From Anaerolineae bacterium (lineage in GTDB: Bacteria > Chloroflexota > Anaerolineae > B4-G1 > DUEL01), in contig JANXAH010000218.1 in NCBI GenBank assembly GCA_025062415.1, forward strand, positions 1 through 40,002: a DNA stretch of 40,002 bases. The letters are read 5' to 3'. Shown piece after piece: positions 31,978 through 39,121 of the stretch. Numbering within the stretch: position 1 is the first letter of the stretch; each line of letters opens with the position of its first letter. The position numbers and the translations under genes were made by a program. The notes beneath the pieces were generated by a model. It ran no database searches and was not told the DNA's origin. It was given only the letters and a program-made list of their open reading frames with translations.

Positions 31978-32043
31978 AACGGCCTCCGGAAAAGCGTATC
32001 GGACGCAGATGAACTCGGGAAGCGTGGATTTTGTGTTTTGTTT

Positions 32044-32102
32044 TAAACCACAAAGGGCGCAAAGATGTCTTGGAATCTTTGCGCCTTGGCATCTTCGTGG
32101 TG
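32044..32102. repeat. Dispersed repeat with perfect 11-bp stem
   Basis: GGCGCAAAGAT (32056-32066) pairs exactly with ATCTTTGCGCC (32075-32085) around an 8-nt loop, flanked by ACCACAAAG and CTTCGTGGTGA that pair further. This matches the ACCACAAAGGGCGCAAAG-type intergenic repeat common in environmental genomes. It separates the DUF3786 and M50 genes. Confidence 0.75.
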
Positions 32103-32118
32103 AACCCGAACGGGCGTC

Positions 32119-32772
32119 CTATCCCTTTCCCGCCGCACGGAGAATCTGAGAGACCAACTGGCTCCCCAGGATCGCCAGCCCGTCGGTAGGCATATAGTGA
32201 GGGGCGGAGTCCTCAAAGAGGATGGACGCGCGCGATGGGAACTCCTCATCTCCCACCCAGTAGGCCGCAGCCAGATGGAGGCGAGGGAAAACCGGGAAGG
32301 CGTAAGCGGCGTCCCCCAGGTCCAGCGGCTCCCCTTTCAGCCGAACACAGCCCGCCCGGAAGGCCTCCAGACCGCCTTCCCCCAGTTCCCGCACCAACCG
32401 GTCCTCTGCGTAACCGCGGAAGGCCTGGGCGTAGAACATTCCATCGGGCAAACTGTGAAAGGCAACCCACCGGCGGGAGGGGGTCGCCCCATCGGCGGTG
32501 ACCAAGTAGGTCAGGATGAGGGCCTGGATGAAGGACGAGGGCTCCTCCCCCGTATCTGCCCGCCGGACGACGAAATCCGGCGGGCAGATTCGGTACTCCC
32601 GCCAGAAGAAGGGCAGGCGGAAGGAGCCATCGGGTTCCAGCACACAACCTGCCCAGACTTCCAGTTTGGCAGGTGGAATCTGGCGTAGCCGCGCCCGCGC
32701 CTCGGCCACTCGCGGCGCCAGTTTGTCGTACCACTCCTGAAGACCTCTCGGATGTCCTCCTGGCTGGAGCAT
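32119..32772 (-). CDS. DUF3786 domain protein
   Basis: A 217-residue soluble protein recognised as the DUF3786 family (PF12654) by LTYLVTADGATPSRRWVAFHSLPDGMFY, summarised as the LxYL...RWVAFxxLPDGxxY block near 90-120, and VGDEEFPSRASILFEDSAPHYMPTDGLAIL, the WxGDEEFP-x-x-x-x-ILF block near 172-200. The family occurs in anaerobes, and its role is unknown. It follows a 56-residue gene by six bases, so translation is probably coupled. The ribosome-binding site is weak. A metabolic link to corrinoid or iron proteins has been suggested for relatives, but nothing here shows it. Confidence 0.82.
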   Translation of the reverse strand: MLQPGGHPRGLQEWYDKLAPRVAEARARLRQIPPAKLEVWAGCVLEPDGSFRLPFFWREYRICPPDFVVRRADTGEEPSSFIQALILTYLVTADGATPSRRWVAFHSLPDGMFYAQAFRGYAEDRLVRELGEGGLEAFRAGCVRLKGEPLDLGDAAYAFPVFPRLHLAAAYWVGDEEFPSRASILFEDSAPHYMPTDGLAILGSQLVSQILRAAGKG

Positions 32773-32778
32773 AGGCGG

Positions 32779-32949
32779 TTACTGCGCTCGCAACTGGCCC
32801 ACCAGTTCCAGGAACTCCTCCCACTCCTCTTCAAAGAAGTGGACGGTGACGCTCCCGAACTCCAGGTGATAGGTCACCTCGCCATCGGGTTCTTCCGTTC
32901 GCCAGATGCTGTAGTTGGCGGTTTCAGCCAGGACTTCAATCTCTTCCAT
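32779..32949 (-). CDS. Small acidic protein, 56 aa
   Basis: A short frame not easily seen by length-based searches: ATG 32949 after AAAGGAGAG, stop 32779, 56 residues. It overlaps the end of the upstream fusion gene by 14 bp and ends six bases before DUF3786. The sequence is rich in Glu and aromatic residues (EEIEVLAETANYSIWRTEE; VTVHFFEEEWEEFLELV) and looks like a beta-hairpin followed by a helix. Good ribosome-binding site, position inside a tight gene series and coding-like composition argue that it is real. No function is known; it could be a partner or regulator of DUF3786. Confidence 0.75.
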   Translation of the reverse strand: MEEIEVLAETANYSIWRTEEPDGEVTYHLEFGSVTVHFFEEEWEEFLELVGQLRAQ

Positions 32950-34981
32950 CGTTCTCTCCTTTCATCGGTTTCTCAAAGATGTACAGGGTGTGTTCCCAGT
33001 CGGGGGAGAACCCCGCCGACCGGAGGGCCTCCAGGAGTGCGGGATCCGCCGGAGGACGAATCCGGACTCCTGCGAGGCCCTGCTGGTGGGCCAAGAGGCG
33101 CAACCCCCAGACCAGGGCTTTCAGCCCGTCCGGGGTGCCGTCCAGATAACCGACGTTCAGGCGTTCCGCGCGCGGGTTCGTGGGCAGAATCGCCAGTGCC
33201 GCCAGTTTCTCGTTCACGTCCACACCCCAGACTTCGCCCACGGCCAGATGGGCCGCCAGGCGGCCCTTCGTTAACCTCAACCAGCGCCATCGGACCTCGT
33301 AGAGGCCACCGGCGGCCCGCTGGATGGACGACCCATCTATCAGCGCCCACGCGGCCTCCAGGTCTTCGGGCCCCAGCACGCGCAGGGAAAAGGGCCCTGG
33401 CAAGGGCTCTGCTGCGTAAAGATGAAACTCCGCCACCCGCGAGAACCCGTCCCGTGCGGCGTTACGATGGACAGGCCGATTATAGGAGGCTGTAGCGAAC
33501 CGAAGCACCCCGGCTCCCAACCGTGCTGCGGCCTCCAATTGATGGGCCTGAATCCGACGGGCCAGTCCCAGGCGCCGATAGGCCGGGTGGATCCGGAGCC
33601 CCTCCAGCCACCACTCCTCGTCGGCGATATGGCTCAACTTCGCCAGGCCGACCACCTGCCCGTCCAGTTCCGCCACCGTCAGTTCCCCCTCTGGGTCGGC
33701 AAGCCACTCATCCCAGACCTCCGGGATATAGTCCTCCCCACCCCAGATGTGAGCACAGATGGCCTCCATACTGGCGCGGTCCTCCGGACGAGCAGGGCGA
33801 AGGACCCAGCGGCGGGCGAGACGGCGGCGCCGAACCCAGTCCCAGAGCCGCTGGCCCAGCCAGGGGCGGGGAAGGGGCCGGGCTGGGGCCGGAGGAAAGG
33901 GTTCCTGATCGGTCATCCGACGGTAAATGTACTCTCCCAGAACTCGCAGGGTAGCCACCGTGGGCGCTGCGATCAGGACCCCCAGGATGCCCGCCAGACT
34001 GCCCCCCAGGATGACCGCCACCAGAACGACCAGAGGATGCAGGTTCAGGCTCCGCCCCATAATCCGGGGGATCAGCAGGTTGGCCTCTATTTGCTGGATC
34101 AAAATATACAGGCCCGCCACCAGAACGGCGAACCAGAAATTGCTCAATGGCAGCCAGTAGGATCCCTGGAACAGAGCGATGAGAATCGCCGGGATCGCGG
34201 CGATGGTGGGCCCGATGTTGGGGATGAACTCCAGCACACCCGCCAGCAGGCCCAGGGCCGGCGCATTGGGGAGCCCGATAGCAGTGTTCACCACCGTAGT
34301 GATCACCGCAATGAATAGCCCCAGAAGCAGTTGCCCCCGCAGAAAGGCGTTCCAGACGTCTGTGATAGCATACCGGAGGCGGACAAAGTCGCTCCGGAAG
34401 GACTCCGGCGGGAGACTATCCAGCCAGGCAATAATGCGATCTGCGTCCCGGGTCAGGTAGAAAGCTGCCAGCAGGATGAAGATGACCCAGAACAGGGTAG
34501 AGACGAACCCCATCACAAACGTGACCGTCCCGCTGGCGACGGCAGTCAGGAAGTCCCGCAGCCCCGCCTGGAACTGTCGGTAGACGTCCCGCAGGTCAAT
34601 TTGCCATTCCCATACCTGGATGGGCTGGGCGAAGAAGCGGTCCAGTTGGGCCGCGATCCGGGCGAAGTCCAGATTCAGGGACGTAATAGCCCGTACAATG
34701 GGCGGCACAGCGACCACAGGGGCCAGGGCGATCAGGGCCAGCAAGGTCAGGAAGACCAGCGCCGTTGCCCCCGTCCGGGAGATCCGGAGCCGCTGTTGGA
34801 GGAAATCCACCAGCGGGTCTAAGATAAAGGCGATCAGGAGCGCCAGAATCAGCGGCGGGAGAACGGCACGAAAGCGGTAGAGGACCAGGGCAAACAGAAC
34901 AAACAGGATGGTCCCTACCCACCGCTTCGTCCCCGAATCCCAGCGCTGAACGGGTTCCTTGCCCATTCCGAAAATCCGCAC
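32936..34981 (-). CDS. AI-2E family transporter fused to two GNAT domains
   Basis: A 681-residue protein. Residues about 15-365 are an AI-2E family transporter: ILALLIAFILDPLVDFLQQR, FLRGQLLLGLFIAVIT, the central PNIGPTIAAIPAILIAL and IMGRSLNLHPLVVLVAVILGG, all hallmarks. A basic linker (366-395) leads to a GNAT acetyltransferase, about 396-525, with RPARPEDRASMEAI, VVGLAKL and the acetyl-CoA loop RIHPAYRRLGLARRIQ (R/Q-x-x-G-x-G/A-like, LGLA). A second, more degenerate GNAT-like domain lies about 530-675. The transporter usually ends near residue 350, so the fusion is unusual. GTG 34981 lies three bases after the coiled-coil gene stop; ATG 34966 is an alternative. Confidence 0.9.
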   Translation of the reverse strand: MRIFGMGKEPVQRWDSGTKRWVGTILFVLFALVLYRFRAVLPPLILALLIAFILDPLVDFLQQRLRISRTGATALVFLTLLALIALAPVVAVPPIVRAITSLNLDFARIAAQLDRFFAQPIQVWEWQIDLRDVYRQFQAGLRDFLTAVASGTVTFVMGFVSTLFWVIFILLAAFYLTRDADRIIAWLDSLPPESFRSDFVRLRYAITDVWNAFLRGQLLLGLFIAVITTVVNTAIGLPNAPALGLLAGVLEFIPNIGPTIAAIPAILIALFQGSYWLPLSNFWFAVLVAGLYILIQQIEANLLIPRIMGRSLNLHPLVVLVAVILGGSLAGILGVLIAAPTVATLRVLGEYIYRRMTDQEPFPPAPARPLPRPWLGQRLWDWVRRRRLARRWVLRPARPEDRASMEAICAHIWGGEDYIPEVWDEWLADPEGELTVAELDGQVVGLAKLSHIADEEWWLEGLRIHPAYRRLGLARRIQAHQLEAAARLGAGVLRFATASYNRPVHRNAARDGFSRVAEFHLYAAEPLPGPFSLRVLGPEDLEAAWALIDGSSIQRAAGGLYEVRWRWLRLTKGRLAAHLAVGEVWGVDVNEKLAALAILPTNPRAERLNVGYLDGTPDGLKALVWGLRLLAHQQGLAGVRIRPPADPALLEALRSAGFSPDWEHTLYIFEKPMKGENDGRD

Positions 34982-34984
34982 CCC

Positions 34985-35626
34985 CTACCGAATGAGGCTC
35001 AGAGTCAGTTGGGCGATGAAAAGGGCGGAGATCAACCCGCCGAAAAATTTCACCCAGAAATCGGTACGGGCCAGGCGATGCTCCAGAGCGGTCAGTCGGG
35101 CATCCATCAGTTTTTCCAGGTTTGAGAGGTCTTGTTTGAATTCCGCCCGCAGGCCTTCGTACCTCTCCTGCATCTCCGCCCGCAGGCCCTTGATGCTTTC
35201 CTGTATCTCTGCCCGCAGGCCTTCGTACCTCTCTTGCATCTCCGCCCGCAGGCCTATGATGCTTTCTCGCATCTCTGACCGCAGGCTTTCGTACCTCTCT
35301 TGCATCTCCGCCCGGAGGGCTTCTACCTTCTCTCCGAGCCCATCTACCTTTTCCTCCAGTCTTTCAACCCTCTCTCCGAGCCTACCCACCTTTTCTTCCA
35401 GTCTTTCAACTCTCCCTCCGAGTTCTTCCACTTTTGTGCTCAGGTGATCCACGCGCTCCTCCAGGCGGATAATCACGCCTGCCGGAGAGCGGCGAAGGGC
35501 CTCCACATCCAGCAGGTACTCCCGGGGATAGACAAAAAGACGCTCCTCCTCTATCACCTGGCGAATCAGATCCCGGAGACCCTCTATCTGGTCCGCCCGT
35601 ACAGTTGTGGTTTCCGGGAGTGGCAT
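34985..35626 (-). CDS. Tail-anchored coiled-coil protein with 22-residue repeats
   Basis: A 213-residue protein. After an N-terminal domain (1-55, with VIEEERLFVYPREYLLDVEAL), a long coiled coil (about 55-180) runs with heptads such as LEEKVGRLGERVERLEEKVDGL. It includes repeated units around LRAEMQERYEGLRAEIQESIKG, visible at DNA level as CGCAGGCCTTCGTACCTCTC copies near 35151-35260. Residues about 188-210 form a single membrane span (FFGGLISALFIAQLTLSL). This is a tail-anchored, mainly cytoplasmic rod. Repeat copies may vary between strains. GAGGAGG lies before the ATG. It adjoins the AI-2E fusion gene but a link in function is unknown. Confidence 0.85.
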   Translation of the reverse strand: MPLPETTTVRADQIEGLRDLIRQVIEEERLFVYPREYLLDVEALRRSPAGVIIRLEERVDHLSTKVEELGGRVERLEEKVGRLGERVERLEEKVDGLGEKVEALRAEMQERYESLRSEMRESIIGLRAEMQERYEGLRAEIQESIKGLRAEMQERYEGLRAEFKQDLSNLEKLMDARLTALEHRLARTDFWVKFFGGLISALFIAQLTLSLIR

Positions 35627-35691
35627 TTGTCCCTCCTCTGGCTAAAGGTGCTCTAAACTGCAGACTATCCAGGCTTTAACCGGAAAAGGCC

Positions 35692-36207
35692 CTATCGCAC
35701 CAGTCCTACCTCGCTCAGCGGCCAGTAGATAAAAACAGCCCGCCCAACGATGTTTTGGACGGGGACAGGTCCGAAGGAGCGGGAATCGTTGGAATGGCCC
35801 CGGTTATCCCCCAGGACAAAGACATAGCCCTCCGGGACAGGAGTGGGAGGGTAATCTGGGCCGCCCCATCGGACCGCCCAGGACTCCGCCAGCGGGATGC
35901 CATCTATCAGAATCTGCCCGTCCTGAATGGCGACAGTCTCCCCGCCCAGCGCAACGACCCGCTTGATAAGTCGGTCTGGATTCCCCGGCACAGTCAGGAC
36001 CACGATGTCGCCTCGGTGGGGGCCGCCGAAAAGGCGGTAGGAGAGTTTCTCCACGATGACCCGCTGGTTATCGTGAAGGGTGGGCTCCATGCTCTGGCCG
36101 CGCACCACCGTCGCCTGAGCCAGGAAGGTATTGATGAACAACGCCAACAAAATAGCGGGGAGGACGGTTTCCAGAAATTCCCGAAGGACACGCACCAGGA
36201 GACGCAT
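35692..36207 (-). CDS. lepB: Signal peptidase I
   Basis: A 171-residue type I signal peptidase, short as in Gram-positive-like forms. An N-terminal span (about 12-31) is followed by VVRGQSMEPTL with catalytic Ser39, GDIVVL, then DRLIKRVVALGGE with catalytic Lys82 and GYVFVLGDNRGHSNDSRSFGPV with the GDN-x-x-x-S-x-DSR box. It cleaves signal peptides at the outer side of the membrane. It follows pnp with a hairpin between, and precedes the coiled-coil gene by 65 bp. A single lepB is seen in the window; others may exist. Confidence 0.95.
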   Translation of the reverse strand: MRLLVRVLREFLETVLPAILLALFINTFLAQATVVRGQSMEPTLHDNQRVIVEKLSYRLFGGPHRGDIVVLTVPGNPDRLIKRVVALGGETVAIQDGQILIDGIPLAESWAVRWGGPDYPPTPVPEGYVFVLGDNRGHSNDSRSFGPVPVQNIVGRAVFIYWPLSEVGLVR

Positions 36208-36235
36208 ATAGACCTCAGTGTGGGAATTGGGACGT

Positions 36236-36273
36236 GGGCTGCGGCGGCCCGCTTTGGCGGGCCGCCGCAGCCC
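36236..36273. repeat. 17-bp perfect stem-loop between pnp and lepB
   Basis: GGGCTGCGGCGGCCCGC (36236-36252) pairs exactly with 36257-36273 around TTTG. Lies 13 bp after the pnp stop. Same style as the other junction stems. Confidence 0.85.
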
Positions 36274-36285
36274 TCATCTCCTCCG

Positions 36286-38442
36286 CTACCGGCGACGCGC
36301 GGGCTTCTTCGCCCCACCATTGCGAGTGGGGCCCCGGTCGTAGAGCCGGGCCTCCTCTATCGTCCAGCCCTCCAGCACGGCCCGCCGGGAGAGGCGAATC
36401 TTCCCGTCCGGATCAATATCCGTCACCATCACCAGAATCTCGTCGCCGATCTCCACCGCCTCCCGCGGGCTCTTGATGGGCTGGTCGGAGAGTTGGGAAA
36501 CGTGCACCATCCCATCAGTTCCGGGGGCCAGTTCCACAAAGACACCGAAATCGGTGATCCGAACCACCCGTCCTGTATAAACCTTTCCGACCTCCGGGAC
36601 CTCCGTCAGGCGACGGATAATCTCCTCAGCCCGACAGGCTCCCTCCCGGTCCGTGGATGCAATGTAGATGGTCCCGTCGTCCTCAATATCCACCCGGACG
36701 TTGCATTCCTCCTGGATGGCGCGGACCGTTTTGCCGCCGGTCCCAATGACCGCGCCCAGTTTGTCCGGGTCCACATGTAGGATGAGCATCCGCGGGGCAT
36801 AGGGAGAGAGGTCGGGGCGGGGAGCCGGGATGGTCGCCCGCAGGATATCCAGAATCTGCAGGCGGGCCTGTCTGGCCTGCTCCAGCGCTTCGGCCAGAAT
36901 CTGGTCGGAGATGCCCTTGATTTTGATGTCCATCTGAAGGGCGGTGATGCCCTTCTGGGTCCCGGCAACCTTGAAGTCCATATCGCCCAGGTGGTCCTCC
37001 ATCCCCAGAATGTCGGTGAGGATGCGGTAGCGCTCCCCTTCCATCACCAACCCCATCGCGATGCCCGCGACGTGGGTCCGGATGGGTACCCCAGCGTCCA
37101 TCAACGCCAGCGTGGACCCGCAGACGGAGGCCATAGAGGTGGAACCGTTGGAGGAAAGGACCTCACTGACGACACGGATGGTATACGGGAACTCGTCCTC
37201 TGGCGGAATGACCGGGAGGAGCGCCCGCTCGGCCAGCGCACCGTGACCAATCTCCCGCCGCCCTGGGCCCCGCAGAGGCCGGGTCTCCCCGGTGGAAAAC
37301 GGCGGGAAGTTGTAGTGGTGCATGTAGCGCTTGGTCTCCTCCGGAGAAAGGTCGTCCAGCAATTGCTCCTCTTTAGGGGTCCCCAGCGTCGCCACGGAGA
37401 GGACCTGGGTCTCTCCACGGGTGAAGAGGCCGGAGCCGTGGGTCCGGGGGAGCAGGCCCACCTGGGCCGAGATGGGGCGGATGGTGTAGGGGTCCCGCCC
37501 GTCCACCCGGATACCTTCGTCCAGGATGCGCCGCCGCACGATCTCTTTTGTCACCTCTTCCAGGGCCTGCTGGAGCAGGAGCGGGTCTACGCTCTCGCCA
37601 AACTGGGCTTTCAGTTCAGCCAGGAGTGCGTTGACGGCGGCATTACGGGAGGCCTTGTCCGGCTGATCATAGAGTGCGGAGAAAAGCCGGGCGCCGACGG
37701 TATCCCGGACCTGGGCGATCAGTTCTTCGGGGACGATATGGGGAGTATAAGCCCGCTTGGGCTTGCCCACCCTCTGGCGCATCTCCTCCTGGATGGCAAT
37801 AACCTCCTGGATAGCCTGCTGGCCCAGGCGAAGCGCCTCCAGGATGACCGCTTCGGGCACCTCGTTGGCGCCAGCCTCCACCATCAGGAGCGCGTCGGCA
37901 GTCCCGGCGACGCGCAGGTCCAGGAGACTGTGCTCCATCTCCGGGATAGTGGGGTTGACGACCAGTTGCCCGTCAATATAGCCGATGCGGGCAGCACCCA
38001 CTGGCCCTCCGAAGGGGATGTCGGAAATGGTTAAAGCGGCAGACGCCGCGATAATGGAGAGGATGTCGGACTGGTGCCGGTCATCCTGGGAGAGGGGCGT
38101 GACGATAATCTGGACCTCGTGCCGCAGGTCCTTAGGAAAGAGAGGGCGAAGGGGCCGGTCCGTCAGGCGGGCAATGAGGATGGCACTCTCCGGAGGCCGT
38201 CCCTCCCGGCGCTGGAAGGAACCGGGGATACGGCCTGCGGCGTACATTCGTTCCTCAAAGTCCACTGTCAGGGGGAAGAAATCCACATCGGCCCGCTCCT
38301 CCGCGGACATCGTTGCGGTGGCGAGGAGAACGGTGTCTCCGCAGCGGATAGTCACAGCACCCCCGGCCTGAAGAGCCAGGTGACCGGTCTCCAGAGTGAT
38401 GAGATGTTCGCCCAATCGGGCGGTGAACGTGTAACTTTCCAT
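36286..38442 (-). CDS. pnp: Polynucleotide phosphorylase
   Basis: A 718-residue 3'-5' phosphorolytic RNA exonuclease, normal length. It has two RNase PH domains: residues 1-250 with [13 protein letters not shown] and FQRREGRP, and about 310-540 with [37 protein letters not shown] (named as a region) and [18 protein letters not shown] with the catalytic acids. A KH domain (about 555-615, [14 protein letters not shown]) and an S1 domain (about 620-690, [15 protein letters not shown]) follow. It degrades and processes mRNA. It follows rpsO, with a long hairpin in the leader that resembles the PNPase autocontrol site. Start ATG has AGGAGGTAGGT upstream. Confidence 0.97.
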   Translation of the reverse strand: MESYTFTARLGEHLITLETGHLALQAGGAVTIRCGDTVLLATATMSAEERADVDFFPLTVDFEERMYAAGRIPGSFQRREGRPPESAILIARLTDRPLRPLFPKDLRHEVQIIVTPLSQDDRHQSDILSIIAASAALTISDIPFGGPVGAARIGYIDGQLVVNPTIPEMEHSLLDLRVAGTADALLMVEAGANEVPEAVILEALRLGQQAIQEVIAIQEEMRQRVGKPKRAYTPHIVPEELIAQVRDTVGARLFSALYDQPDKASRNAAVNALLAELKAQFGESVDPLLLQQALEEVTKEIVRRRILDEGIRVDGRDPYTIRPISAQVGLLPRTHGSGLFTRGETQVLSVATLGTPKEEQLLDDLSPEETKRYMHHYNFPPFSTGETRPLRGPGRREIGHGALAERALLPVIPPEDEFPYTIRVVSEVLSSNGSTSMASVCGSTLALMDAGVPIRTHVAGIAMGLVMEGERYRILTDILGMEDHLGDMDFKVAGTQKGITALQMDIKIKGISDQILAEALEQARQARLQILDILRATIPAPRPDLSPYAPRMLILHVDPDKLGAVIGTGGKTVRAIQEECNVRVDIEDDGTIYIASTDREGACRAEEIIRRLTEVPEVGKVYTGRVVRITDFGVFVELAPGTDGMVHVSQLSDQPIKSPREAVEIGDEILVMVTDIDPDGKIRLSRRAVLEGWTIEEARLYDRGPTRNGGAKKPARRR

Positions 38443-38463
38443 ACCTACCTCCTGCTACATCTC

Positions 38464-38556
38464 GGAGACCGGCAAAGAGGTTAGAAACTGGGAAATGTCC
38501 CGCAAGGGCGTTCCCCTGCGGGACATTTCCCAATTCCAAACCTCCTGCCGGTCTCC
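38464..38556 (-). promoter_or_regulatory. Long leader hairpin between rpsO and pnp
   Basis: Nested pairs: GGAGACCGGCA (38464-38474) with TGCCGGTCTCC (38546-38556); GAGGTT (38477-38482) with AACCTC (38539-38544); and a 15-bp stem 38490-38504 with 38517-38531. The combined helix is about 40 bp long with small internal loops. In E. coli the pnp leader forms such a helix, cut by RNase III and then used for autorepression by PNPase. Same position here suggests the same logic. Confidence 0.8.
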
Positions 38557-38572
38557 CGGGTTGTATCTGGGG

Positions 38573-38842
38573 CTACTTGCGCAGCCCGAGCCTCCGAACG
38601 ATTTCTTTGTAGCGTTCGGGGTTGGTCCGGCTCAGATACACCAGGTGCCGCCGTCGCTTGCCCACCATCCGGAGCAGCCCACGGCGGGAATGCTCGTCGT
38701 GTTTATGGACCTTCAGGTGCTCGGTCAGCAAGTTAATCCGATGGGTGAGGAGGGCAATCTGCACCTCCGGGGAGCCGGTATCCTCCGGCGAACGCCCGTA
38801 TTCCCGGATAATCTGCTGCTTCTGGGCTTTGGTCAACGGCAT
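38573..38842 (-). CDS. rpsO: 30S ribosomal protein S15
   Basis: An 89-residue protein, exact usual length. It opens [19 protein letters not shown], then [43 protein letters not shown] and [21 protein letters not shown], cited as order of blocks. S15 binds 16S rRNA. In many bacteria it also represses its own mRNA. AGGAGG is upstream, and a promoter-like TTGCTT-16-TAAAAT lies 66 bp before the start. It begins the rpsO-pnp pair of the long minus-strand series. Confidence 0.97.
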   Translation of the reverse strand: MPLTKAQKQQIIREYGRSPEDTGSPEVQIALLTHRINLLTEHLKVHKHDEHSRRGLLRMVGKRRRHLVYLSRTNPERYKEIVRRLGLRK

Positions 38843-38907
38843 GCTCTTTTCACCTCCTACAATTTCGCTCTCATTCAGCCCCGATTATCCCTGTGCTGAA
38901 CGTTTTC

Positions 38908-38935
38908 ATTTTACCACGTTTTTGGGAAGAAGCAA
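38908..38935 (-). promoter_or_regulatory. Likely promoter of rpsO-pnp
   Basis: On the minus strand TTGCTT (38935-38930), a 16-bp spacer and TAAAAT (38913-38908). The -10 is good, the -35 moderate. Predicted start of transcription near 38901, about 60 nt before the rpsO ATG. Confidence 0.6.
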
Positions 38936-39052
38936 CCGGCGCCTGGAAAAGCCCTCAGAAACCGCCTTCGGCAGTCACAAAGAACAAAGCCATCGCAGCA
39001 AAGAGCCTCCTTTTTGGGCTATGGAACTGGCCAGAGACCTATGCATACCCTA

Positions 39053-39081
39053 TTGACAAACTGTCAAAGAGATGCTATAAT
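39053..39081 (+). promoter_or_regulatory. Consensus promoter of the LacI-family gene
   Basis: TTGACA (39053-39058), a 17-bp spacer and TATAAT (39076-39081): both hexamers perfect and spacing ideal. Transcription would start near 39088, within the first operator. Confidence 0.92.
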
Positions 39082-39105
39082 GTGAACGCTCACGTGAACG
39101 TTCAC
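39082..39105. promoter_or_regulatory. Tandem LacI-type operators
   Basis: GTGAACGCTCAC (39082-39093) and GTGAACGTTCAC (39094-39105) abut directly. The second is a perfect 12-bp palindrome with central CG, the first differs by one base. They cover the start of transcription of the regulator gene, so binding would block it: autoregulation is very likely. Confidence 0.85.
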
Positions 39106-39121
39106 ACCCCAGAGGTCTCCT

